Both the position numbers and the translations under genes were made by a program. From assembly GCA_903845455.1 (NCBI GenBank), contig CAIMXN010000104.1, positions 1 to 14,374 on the forward strand: DNA of 14,374 nt, written 5' to 3'. Source of the stretch: an uncultured beta proteobacterium. Its GTDB lineage: Bacteria; Pseudomonadota; Gammaproteobacteria; Burkholderiales; Burkholderiaceae. The notes below the pieces were generated by a model. The model was not told the DNA's origin and searched no databases. It saw nothing but the letters and a program-made list of their open reading frames with translations. Numbering within the stretch: the first letter of the stretch is position 1; the number at the start of each line of letters is the position of its first letter. Shown here piece by piece: positions 1-6,868 of this stretch.

Positions 1-356
1 GCAGCTTTAAAAATCTCATTGCCATGCACTGCAATCAAAGCCTTGTTGGCGGTTACCACATGCTTACCGGCAGCAATCGCTTCAAGTACTAAGTCTTTAG
101 CAATGCCATAACCACCGATCAACTCAACCACGATATCAATCTCAGGGTTGTTAATTACAGCACGAGCGTCATTAACGACTTGCGCATGGTCTTTCACCAA
201 TTCTTTGGCTTTTTGTACATCCAGGTCAGCAACAGTATGAATGTGAATACCACGTCCAGCGCGACGCTGAATCTCATCTTGGTTGCGCTCGAGAACAGTA
301 AATACGCCAGTACCCACAGTCCCCATACCTAACAGACCTACTTGAATCGGTTTCAT
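1..356 (-). CDS. hom: Homoserine dehydrogenase, N-terminal part (cut by window edge)
   Basis: Homoserine dehydrogenase reduces aspartate semialdehyde to homoserine with NAD(P)H, the branch step to threonine and methionine in the cytoplasm. About 118 N-terminal residues are visible. They start MKPIQVGLLGMGTVGTG, a Rossmann dinucleotide-binding loop with glycines at 10, 12 and 15. Further on comes the family motif VTANKALIAVHG at about residues 100-111. The ATG at 354-356 overlaps the stop of the upstream aminotransferase gene as ATGA, so translation is probably coupled. In betaproteobacteria aminotransferase-hom-thrC is a familiar order, and thrC would be expected beyond the left edge. The catalytic domain and any C-terminal ACT domain are outside the window. 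Confidence 0.93.
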   Translation of the reverse strand, partial: MKPIQVGLLGMGTVGTGVFTVLERNQDEIQRRAGRGIHIHTVADLDVQKAKELVKDHAQVVNDARAVINNPEIDIVVELIGGYGIAKDLVLEAIAAGKHVVTANKALIAVHGNEIFKA

Positions 357-1609
357 GTTGCCTTTGCTACAGTTGAAGAAGCTTTACGACCATGCTTTTG
401 ACGATAGCGCTCCAGAAAACGTGCGAGACGACCAATAGCTTCTCTCAATACATCTTCATGGGGCAAGAACACAACACGGAAATGGTCGGGCTTTACCCAA
501 TTAAAACCAGTTCCTTGAACTAGTAACACTTTTTCCTCTCGCAGAAAATCGGCAATAAACTGCTGATCATCTTCAATCGGATACATCTCAGAATCTAATT
601 TTGGAAACAAGTACAAAGCAGATTTAGGTTTGAAACAAGTCACACCAGGAATTTCTGTGATGAGCTTCCAGGCAAGATCGCGTTGCTTTGCTAAGCGCCC
701 GCCCTCACTTACGAGATCATTAATACTTTGATAGCCACCAAGCGCAGTTTGAATTGCGTATTGACCAGGCACGTTTGCGCAGAGGCGCATTGAGGAGAGC
801 ATATTAAGCCCCTCAATGTAGTCACGTACCATTTCTTTATCACCTGATACCACCAGCCAGCCAGCGCGGTAGCCACAAGAACGGTAGTTCTTAGACAGGC
901 CGTTGAAAGTGATAATGACGACATCAGTCGATAAGGATCCCAAGGAAATATGCTTCTCTTGGTCATACAACATCTTGTCGTAAATCTCATCGGCAAACAA
1001 AATTAAACCGTGCTCGCGCGCAATCTCGGTTAACTCGAGTAACACTTCTTTAGAATAAATGGCGCCGGTTGGATTATTGGGATTGATCACCACAATCGCT
1101 TTAGTGCGAGACGTAATCTTTTTACGCAAATCCGCTAAATTAGGAGCCCACTCTTTCGACTCGTCACATAAATAGTGGACGGGTGTTCCACCAGAAAGAC
1201 TCACAGCAGCTGTCCACAGCGGATAGTCAGGCGCTGGAACTAGCACCTCATCGCCATCATTCAATAGAGCATTCATTGACATCACAATGAGCTCAGAAAC
1301 TCCGTTGCCGGTATAAATGTCATCCAAAGTGACGCCTTGGATCCCTTTTTCTTGGCAGTACTGCATGATTGCCTTACGAGCTGCAAAGATCCCTTTGGAA
1401 TCAGAGTACGCTGAGGCATTACTCAAATTGCGGATCATGTCGCGTTGAATCTCTTCAGGAGGATCGAAGCCAAATACCCCCACATTCCCGATGTTCAATT
1501 TGATGATTTTTTGACCCTCTTCCTCCATGCGCTGAGCAAGATCAAGCACAGGCCCACGAATGTCATAACAGACGTGATTGAGTTTTTTGGACTTAAGGAT
1601 CGGTTTCAC
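353..1609 (-). CDS. alaA: AlaA-type glutamate-pyruvate aminotransferase (PLP, class I)
   Basis: This cytoplasmic PLP enzyme is predicted to transfer the amino group between glutamate and pyruvate to make alanine. The 418 residues align end to end, from memory, with E. coli AlaA (YfbQ, about 405 aa). Shared blocks include VCYDIRGPVL at 13-22, PAPDYPLWTAAVSL at 125-138, INPNNPTGA at 175-183 and FADEIYDK at 205-212. The Schiff-base lysine is K240 in NGLSKNYRSCGYRAGW. The start is GTG at 1607-1609. It is well supported because the family N-terminus begins at this residue and an in-frame TAA lies two codons upstream. No Shine-Dalgarno is visible before it. The gene overlaps hom by 4 bases and is divergent from the Mth938-arn genes. 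The exact substrate preference is inferred. Confidence 0.92.
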   Translation of the reverse strand: MKPILKSKKLNHVCYDIRGPVLDLAQRMEEEGQKIIKLNIGNVGVFGFDPPEEIQRDMIRNLSNASAYSDSKGIFAARKAIMQYCQEKGIQGVTLDDIYTGNGVSELIVMSMNALLNDGDEVLVPAPDYPLWTAAVSLSGGTPVHYLCDESKEWAPNLADLRKKITSRTKAIVVINPNNPTGAIYSKEVLLELTEIAREHGLILFADEIYDKMLYDQEKHISLGSLSTDVVIITFNGLSKNYRSCGYRAGWLVVSGDKEMVRDYIEGLNMLSSMRLCANVPGQYAIQTALGGYQSINDLVSEGGRLAKQRDLAWKLITEIPGVTCFKPKSALYLFPKLDSEMYPIEDDQQFIADFLREEKVLLVQGTGFNWVKPDHFRVVFLPHEDVLREAIGRLARFLERYRQKHGRKASSTVAKAT

Positions 1610-1629
1610 AATAAATTAAAGGTAAGTTC

Positions 1630-1670
1630 TTGAAATCTGAGAAAAAACAGCTAGCTATAATCCATATAAT
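1630..1670 (+). promoter_or_regulatory. Candidate sigma70 promoter region for the Mth938-arn gene block
   Basis: Two perfect TATAAT hexamers lie at 1656-1661 and 1665-1670, just upstream of the first plus-strand gene. A TTGAAA at 1630-1635 is the best -35 candidate, but its spacing to the first TATAAT is 20 bases, longer than ideal. The second TATAAT has only an A-run at the optimal -35 distance. The 78-base gap must also hold the promoter of the divergent aminotransferase gene, and no clear partner for that was found. The position supports a promoter. Which hexamer is used is not decided. Confidence 0.5.
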
Positions 1671-1676
1671 TATGAC

Positions 1677-1682
1677 AGAGAG
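1677..1682 (+). promoter_or_regulatory. Ribosome binding site that sets the Mth938-like gene start
   Basis: The purine run AGAGAG lies 5 bases before the GTG at 1688. It overlaps the alternative in-frame GTG at 1682, so it favours the later start. Confidence 0.6.
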
Positions 1683-1687
1683 TGCAT

Positions 1688-2065
1688 GTGAAGCTTCAAT
1701 CTGACCCCCATTCAGGAACGAATTCGATCACCGGCTACGGTAATGGCTACGTAGAGATCAATAAGATCCCTTATCGCCATGCGGTTTTGATTAGCTCCGA
1801 TGGGGCTATCTCAGCATGGCCAGTCCAGACCTTTCAAGATCTGCAGCCTAGCCATTTTGAGCAAATGGTTGGTCTACAGCCCGAATTAATCATTATTGGA
1901 ACCGGCAATAAACAACACTTTCCCAAACCTGAGCTACTCCAAACGCTCATTTCAGCGAAGATTGGTTTTGAGCTCATGAACTCCCAGGCGGCCTGCCGCA
2001 CCTACAATATTTTGGTAGGTGAAGGTCGTCGCGTCTTGTTGGCACTGATTGTGGAAGCAAACTAA
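1688..2065 (+). CDS. Mth938-like domain protein (DUF498/NDUFAF3-related family)
   Basis: This is a small cytoplasmic protein of 125 residues from the GTG at 1688. The family (Mth938/Xcc981, related to the mitochondrial complex I assembly factor NDUFAF3) has no settled bacterial function. Seen here are the N-terminal block KLQSDPHSG, the central PELIIIGTGNKQHFP (about 65-79) and the conserved C-terminal stretch with AACRTYNILVGEGRRV (about 101-116). The GTG at 1688 is preferred to GTG at 1682, because AGAGAG is well spaced from it and family members usually begin MKL. The stop overlaps the arnT start as TAATG, so the gene is transcribed, and probably translationally coupled, with the lipid A genes. 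A direct role in lipid A modification is not shown by the sequence. Confidence 0.85.
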   Translation: MKLQSDPHSGTNSITGYGNGYVEINKIPYRHAVLISSDGAISAWPVQTFQDLQPSHFEQMVGLQPELIIIGTGNKQHFPKPELLQTLISAKIGFELMNSQAACRTYNILVGEGRRVLLALIVEAN

Positions 2066-3759
2066 TGCAATTAGGTCAAACTAAGCAGTTGAACCTCTTA
2101 AATCCCAGCAAAATGCTCTTGCTGGCTTTGGTTTACGCTCTCCTTTGGTTTGGCACCCTAAATTACCGTCACTTGATTCCATCCGATGAAGGGCGTTATG
2201 CAGAAATGGCACGCGAGATGTTAGTAACTGGTGACTGGGTAACGCCACGCTACAACGGCTATCAATATTTTGAGAAACCACCTCTACAAGTATGGGCTAC
2301 TGCAGTTGCATTTAAAGCCTTTGGTATTGGTGATTGGCAAGCCAGGTTATGGACTGCATTGACTGGATTTTTAACCATCATTGCAGTCGGCCTTGCCAGC
2401 GCCAAACTGTCTGGCCCACGAGCGGGATTTTTATCGGCAGTCGTTTTGGCATCCAGCCCCATATGGGTCATCAGTGGACATATGAACTCACTCGATATGG
2501 GTCTTTCGGCATTTTTAGTAGCCGCACTATGCAGCCTAATGCTGGCGCAGACCTCACACAGTAAAACGAACACTCGCAATTGGATGTGGCTTTGTTGGGG
2601 ATGTATGGCGCTAGCCACTCTATCAAAAGGGCTCATCGGCGGCGCCATTCCTGTCATGGTGTTGATTGCTTACTCCATTACCAATTGGGATTGGAAGATT
2701 TGGCAGCGCCTTCATCTCATCAGCGGCGCTATTCTTTTTTTGGTAATTGCAGCGCCTTGGTTTGTGCTGGTATCGCAACGCAATCCTGCATTTTTAGAAT
2801 TCTTTTTCATTCACGAACACTTACAACGCTTCACCCAAGACGCTCATAGCCGCACAGGCCCCATCTACTACTTTATTCCCCTGCTAATCATTGGCTTTCT
2901 ACCTTGGATATTGCAGTTACCAGGGGCGCTGGCTAAAGCATGGCGTGAGCGCTGGCGTGGCTTCTCCAGCGCTTGGTTGCTGGTGTGTTGGTGTGTGGTT
3001 ATTTTTGCTTTCTTTAGCGTTTCACACTCCAAGTTACCGGGCTACATCATTCCTATTTTTCCAGCATTAGCAATACTTGTTGGAGTGCGGCTTGATCAAC
3101 TCCTTGACGAACACAATTTACTAAAATTGACTTGGGCATTACAAACGCTCACTTTTGTAGTCTTAGGGGTAGTTGGCTTCCTATTCTTGCCAGCAATTAG
3201 CCAACAAGCCAGACCAGATGAAAGCCTTGCATATGCGCAATACACCCAGTGGGTCATTGCAGCATTAGTAGCGCTGATTATCTTTAGCTTATTGGCTGCA
3301 TGGAAAAGCAAACGTAATGGTCTGCTCAGTATCACTAGTTTTGCTGGGGGCTTTTTTCTTTGCGCCATCATCGCTGGCACTGGTCACGAAACGCTAGGTC
3401 GCGCAGTATCGGGCATTGATTTGGTCAAACAAGTAAAAGCAGAAATCCCAGAAAATGTGAACTTCTATTCAGTGAATATTTTGGATCACACGGTGCCTTT
3501 CTATTTGGGCAGGACCATGATCATGGTGGCATCCCCAGACGAGTTAGAGTTTGGTGTTCAGCAAGAGCCACAGTTATGGATGCCAAACCTAAAAGCATTT
3601 ACTACTCGCTGGCATGAAGATGCTACTGCCTATGCACTCATGGTTCCTGAGCAGTATGTTGAATTACAAAAACAAGGTCTACCAATGCAGGAAGTGGGCA
3701 GAGATTCACGAAGAGTGATTGTGAAACATCCCGATACAGCAAGCTCCACAAAACAATAA
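2065..3759 (+). CDS. arnT: ArnT-like undecaprenyl phosphate-Ara4N:lipid A transferase (GT83)
   Basis: This integral inner-membrane glycosyltransferase moves 4-amino-4-deoxy-L-arabinose from undecaprenyl phosphate to lipid A phosphates at the periplasmic face. That lowers surface charge and affinity for cationic peptides. It has 564 residues, close to E. coli ArnT (550). The first periplasmic loop carries the GT-C motif with D41, SDEGRYAEMA at 40-49, and then EKPP at 70-73, both typical of ArnT/PMT-like enzymes. Many hydrophobic segments follow, and the last roughly 120 residues form a soluble tail. GGAAG at 2053-2057 precedes the ATG, which overlaps the Mth938 stop. Being in one operon with arnB, arnC, arnA halves and arnD makes the Ara4N donor much more likely than another lipid-linked sugar. 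Unlike enterobacteria, arnT comes first. Confidence 0.9.
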   Translation: MQLGQTKQLNLLNPSKMLLLALVYALLWFGTLNYRHLIPSDEGRYAEMAREMLVTGDWVTPRYNGYQYFEKPPLQVWATAVAFKAFGIGDWQARLWTALTGFLTIIAVGLASAKLSGPRAGFLSAVVLASSPIWVISGHMNSLDMGLSAFLVAALCSLMLAQTSHSKTNTRNWMWLCWGCMALATLSKGLIGGAIPVMVLIAYSITNWDWKIWQRLHLISGAILFLVIAAPWFVLVSQRNPAFLEFFFIHEHLQRFTQDAHSRTGPIYYFIPLLIIGFLPWILQLPGALAKAWRERWRGFSSAWLLVCWCVVIFAFFSVSHSKLPGYIIPIFPALAILVGVRLDQLLDEHNLLKLTWALQTLTFVVLGVVGFLFLPAISQQARPDESLAYAQYTQWVIAALVALIIFSLLAAWKSKRNGLLSITSFAGGFFLCAIIAGTGHETLGRAVSGIDLVKQVKAEIPENVNFYSVNILDHTVPFYLGRTMIMVASPDELEFGVQQEPQLWMPNLKAFTTRWHEDATAYALMVPEQYVELQKQGLPMQEVGRDSRRVIVKHPDTASSTKQ

Positions 3760-3767
3760 GGTTATCT

Positions 3768-4928
3768 ATGTCAGCACTGCCATTCATTCCTTTTACTCGA
3801 CCTAGCTTTGATCAAGAAACGATTGATGCTGTTGGTGAGGTACTTCGTTCAGGCTGGGTAACCTCAGGCCCTAAGCTTGCTGAATTTGAATCTACCTTAA
3901 GTGAATATTTTGGCGGACGTCCTGTGCGCTGTTTTGCTAATGGTACCGCTACGATGAAGATTGCCCTGCAGGTTGCCGGCATTGGTACAGGCGATGAAGT
4001 TATTACCACTCCTATCTCCTGGGTTGCTACCGCCAATGTGATTTTAGGTGTTGGGGCAAAGCCTATTTTTGTAGATATTGATCCAATCACTCGCAACATT
4101 GATCTGAGTAAAGTGAGCGCTGCCATTACCCCTAAAACACGTGCCATCATGCCAGTGTATTTAGCAGGATTACCGGTAGATATGGATCAACTTTACGCAA
4201 TCGCCAAACAACACAATCTGCGCGTCATTGAAGACGCTGCACAAGCCTTTGGTTCCCAGTGGAAAGGTAAGAAGATTGGCGCTATTGGGGATTTGGTGAG
4301 CTTTAGTTTTCAGGCGAACAAAAACCTCTCCACGGTTGAAGGTGGTTGCTTGGTTTTTAATAATCTTGATGAAGCTAAGCTTGCCGAAAAATTTCGCCTG
4401 CAAGGCTTAACTCGCCACGGTATTGATGGTATGGATGTAGACGTGCTTGGTGGCAAAGATAACTTAACTGATGTCAATGCTGTAATTGGCTTGCATCAGC
4501 TCAAACAACTGCCTGCGTTTCAAAATCGCAGAACACATTTAGCGCGTGAGTACTTTAATGTCATTCGTACTGAAATGAAATCGACTGGCATTGAAGATCT
4601 CAAATTGGAATTGCCTCCAGAAAATTTCACAGACAGTAATTGGCACATGTTTCAAGTCATCCTGCCACTAGATCAACTCAATGTAGATCGCGCTCAAGTG
4701 ATGACTGAACTCAAAGATCTAGGCATTGGTACAGGCGTACATTACCCCACCATTACCGGCTTTACCTTATACAAAAATTTGGGTTATCAAATAGCCAGCA
4801 CCCCGGTTGCAGAGCGGATTGGTCGAATGATTTTGACGCTGCCCCTGTTTCCCGGAATGGCTGATGGGGATGTGTCTCGAATTGCCCAGAGCCTATGTAG
4901 CATCCTGAAAAAACACCGTAAAAACTAG
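3768..4928 (+). CDS. arnB: UDP-4-amino-4-deoxy-L-arabinose--oxoglutarate aminotransferase
   Basis: ArnB is a cytoplasmic PLP enzyme that aminates UDP-4-keto-pentose with glutamate to give UDP-L-Ara4N. The 386-residue protein is of the DegT/DnrJ/EryC1/StrS family. It has FTRPSF near the N-terminus, SGWVTSGPK at 28-36, the cofactor-binding VIEDAAQAFGS at 153-163, and the Schiff-base lysine K185 in SFQANKNLSTVEGG. NLTDVNAVIGLHQL and GIGTGVHYP are further family blocks. Length and motifs agree with E. coli ArnB (about 380 aa). TAAGG at 3757-3761 overlaps the arnT stop and is 6 bases from the ATG, so the genes are tightly coupled. Perosamine-type aminotransferases are relatives, but the neighbours decide for ArnB. 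Confidence 0.92.
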   Translation: MSALPFIPFTRPSFDQETIDAVGEVLRSGWVTSGPKLAEFESTLSEYFGGRPVRCFANGTATMKIALQVAGIGTGDEVITTPISWVATANVILGVGAKPIFVDIDPITRNIDLSKVSAAITPKTRAIMPVYLAGLPVDMDQLYAIAKQHNLRVIEDAAQAFGSQWKGKKIGAIGDLVSFSFQANKNLSTVEGGCLVFNNLDEAKLAEKFRLQGLTRHGIDGMDVDVLGGKDNLTDVNAVIGLHQLKQLPAFQNRRTHLAREYFNVIRTEMKSTGIEDLKLELPPENFTDSNWHMFQVILPLDQLNVDRAQVMTELKDLGIGTGVHYPTITGFTLYKNLGYQIASTPVAERIGRMILTLPLFPGMADGDVSRIAQSLCSILKKHRKN

Positions 4929-4945
4929 CTGTACACAATAAATAG

Positions 4946-4966
4946 GCTTGATCCCTAAGATCAGGC
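4946..4966 (+). promoter_or_regulatory. Stem-loop in the arnB-arnC gap
   Basis: Bases 4946-4953 pair with 4959-4966 over 8 bp, with one G-U pair at 4948/4964, around a 5-base loop (CCTAA). There is no T-run after it, so it is not a normal terminator. It ends 11 bases before the arnC ATG, and the only AGG near that start (4963-4965) is inside the 3' arm. It may affect arnC translation or mRNA processing; that is inference. Confidence 0.5.
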
Positions 4967-4977
4967 AAAATTGCACC

Positions 4978-5940
4978 ATGACTGCCAATTTAGCCGCCTC
5001 CCCAACGCTTAGCGTCGTTATTCCTGTCTACAACGAGGAAGATGGACTTCAGGCGCTGTTTGATCGCCTCTATCCAGCGCTAGATACTTTGGCTGCAAAA
5101 CGCAATATTAGCTATGAGCTGGTGTTCGTTAATGACGGCAGCAAAGATCGCTCTGCTGGAATATTAGCTAAACAAGTTGAGCTGCGACCAGATGTCACAC
5201 GTGCGGTGCTATTCCACAGTAACTTTGGTCAACATATGGCGATCATGGCTGGCTTCGAATATGCTCGCGGTGAATACATCATCACACTGGATGCAGACTT
5301 ACAAAATCCCCCAGAAGAAATTGATGCTCTGACAGATGAGTTGTTAAAGGGTCATGATTACGTAGGCACCATTCGCGCAGATCGTCGCGATAGTTTCTTC
5401 AGAAAATTTGCCTCACGCGCTATGAATCAGCTGCGCCAAAGTATGACCCACATCACCATGACCGACCAAGGTTGCATGTTGCGAGGCTATAGTCGTCGCA
5501 TTGTGGACTTGGTGCGTCAATGCGATGAAAGCAATACTTTTATTCCGGCGCTGGCTTATACCTTTGCAGCCAACCCTACTGAAATCACCGTCAAACACGA
5601 GGAACGCTTTGCGGGTGAGTCTAAATACAGTTTGTATCAACTGATTCGTTTGAACTTTGATTTAGTCACTGGCTTCTCGGTAATGCCACTGCAACTCTTC
5701 TCTGCTCTGGGCATGCTGCTCTCTCTAGCCGCAGGAAGCCTGTTCGTCTACTTGCTCGTGCGCCGCTTTGTCTTGGGGGCTGAAGTTGAAGGCGTCTTTA
5801 CTCTTTTTGCTCTCACCTTCTTTCTCATTGGCGTGATGCTCTTTGGACTTGGTTTACTAGGTGAATATATCGGCCGCATCTATCAACAGGTCAGACAACG
5901 TCCACGCTACGTAGTGCAAACTGTTTTAGAGAAAAAATAA
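4978..5940 (+). CDS. arnC: Undecaprenyl-phosphate 4-deoxy-4-formamido-L-arabinose transferase
   Basis: ArnC is an inner-membrane GT2 enzyme that transfers formylated Ara4N from UDP to undecaprenyl phosphate on the cytoplasmic side. From the ATG at 4978 it has 320 residues, as in E. coli (322). It shows LSVVIPVYNEEDGL at 11-24, VNDGSKDRS at 51-59 and the metal-binding LDADLQNPPEE at 104-114. Two C-terminal transmembrane segments lie at about 234-262 and 273-298. A longer in-frame reading from the TTG at 4948 would add ten residues, but the family N-terminus fits 4978 and the TTG lies inside a hairpin. Shine-Dalgarno pairing is weak. The closest general relatives are dolichol/polyprenyl-phosphate mannosyltransferases, and the operon context favours ArnC. 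Confidence 0.92.
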   Translation: MTANLAASPTLSVVIPVYNEEDGLQALFDRLYPALDTLAAKRNISYELVFVNDGSKDRSAGILAKQVELRPDVTRAVLFHSNFGQHMAIMAGFEYARGEYIITLDADLQNPPEEIDALTDELLKGHDYVGTIRADRRDSFFRKFASRAMNQLRQSMTHITMTDQGCMLRGYSRRIVDLVRQCDESNTFIPALAYTFAANPTEITVKHEERFAGESKYSLYQLIRLNFDLVTGFSVMPLQLFSALGMLLSLAAGSLFVYLLVRRFVLGAEVEGVFTLFALTFFLIGVMLFGLGLLGEYIGRIYQQVRQRPRYVVQTVLEKK

Positions 5941-6813
5941 TTGCACGCAGTCGTCTTTGCCTATCATGACGTAGGCGTCAATTGTTTAAAAGCCTTGATC
6001 AAGGCTGGCATTCAGATTGATTTGGTATTAACCCATCAAGATGATCCTCATGAAAACGTGTGGTTTGCTAGCGTTGCCAAACTCTGTGAAGATCAACAGA
6101 TTCCCTACCTCACCCCAACAGCACAAGAACTAGTAGGGCTTGTACCGAAAATTCAGAAGCTGGCGCCAGACTATCTTTTCTCGTTCTACTATCGCCATAT
6201 GATTCCGGCTGAGCTGCTGGCTTGTGCCAAGATTGCTGCACTCAATATGCATGGCTCACTCTTACCAAAGTATCGCGGTCGAGCTCCAGTGAACTGGGCC
6301 ATTCTGCATGGAGAGACCAAAACTGGTGCAACTCTGCATGTCATGGAGGCTAAACCTGACGCTGGCGATATTGTTGGTCAATCAACAGTCTCTATTAACC
6401 CTGATGAAACTGCTACTGATGTCTTTGGCAAAGTCAGCAAAGCTGCAGTAGACGTTATCAATCATGTGCTACCACAGCTGATTCAAGGGCAGGTTCCTAA
6501 AAAGCCAAATGATCTAAGTAAAGGCAGCTATTTTGGTGGTCGTAAACCGGAAGATGGGCACATTCATTGGAGGCAAACCGCTAAACAGGTTCACGACCTA
6601 GTCAGAGCTGTTGCGCCACCTTACCCAGGCGCTTTTACTGAGAATCAGGGGCAGAAGATGATTGTGGCGCGTACCACGCTACAAGGGCCGTTTCCAGCCA
6701 ATCTGGATCTTGGGGTGCTAGGCATCCAAGTGGTTGATAATCGGGTATTCGGCATTTGTGGTGACCATCAGGCAATTGAAATCTTGGAATGGGTTCCTGC
6801 TTTAGCTAAATAA
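5941..6813 (+). CDS. arnA: UDP-L-Ara4N formyltransferase (N-terminal half of ArnA as a separate gene)
   Basis: This enzyme formylates UDP-L-Ara4N with 10-formyltetrahydrofolate in the cytoplasm. In E. coli it is the N-terminal domain of bifunctional ArnA; here it is a 290-residue protein. The triad N102, H104 and D140 falls at the same numbers as in E. coli ArnA, within LNMHGSLLPKYRGRAPVNW and PDAGDIV. FAYHD and FSFYYRHMI are other ArnA blocks. The start is TTG at 5941, directly after the arnC TAA. It is supported because the alignment with ArnA (M-x-x-VVFAYHD) begins at this codon, with AGAG at 5928-5931 as a weak ribosome site 9 bases away. The protein ends where the E. coli linker to the dehydrogenase would begin, and its decarboxylase partner is the next gene. 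Confidence 0.92.
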   Translation: MHAVVFAYHDVGVNCLKALIKAGIQIDLVLTHQDDPHENVWFASVAKLCEDQQIPYLTPTAQELVGLVPKIQKLAPDYLFSFYYRHMIPAELLACAKIAALNMHGSLLPKYRGRAPVNWAILHGETKTGATLHVMEAKPDAGDIVGQSTVSINPDETATDVFGKVSKAAVDVINHVLPQLIQGQVPKKPNDLSKGSYFGGRKPEDGHIHWRQTAKQVHDLVRAVAPPYPGAFTENQGQKMIVARTTLQGPFPANLDLGVLGIQVVDNRVFGICGDHQAIEILEWVPALAK

Positions 6814-6868
6814 CGAACTAAGCAGCGAATTCAGCAACAAACTTATTAGGTTAAAAGAGGCAGTAAAG

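Noticed and set aside
1592..1608. CTTAAG followed by a weak second half, as a PmrA box for the arn operon
   Set aside because: Only one half-site matches the direct-repeat consensus; the second half agrees at about two positions, and the site is within the aminotransferase coding sequence.
1661..1678. Pho box on the minus strand before the aminotransferase gene
   Set aside because: One half-site (CTGTCAT) is perfect, but the second half matches only about two of seven positions. No Pho box was seen before the PhoH or PsiF-like genes either, so their names do not show phosphate control here.
2262..2657. Antisense open frame opposite arnT
   Set aside because: No ribosome site or recognisable motif; it is a shadow of the long arnT frame, as are the other overlapping frames on both strands.
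4948..4977. Longer arnC from TTG 4948
   Set aside because: The TTG lies inside the hairpin without a usable ribosome site, and the ArnC family N-terminus fits ATG 4978.
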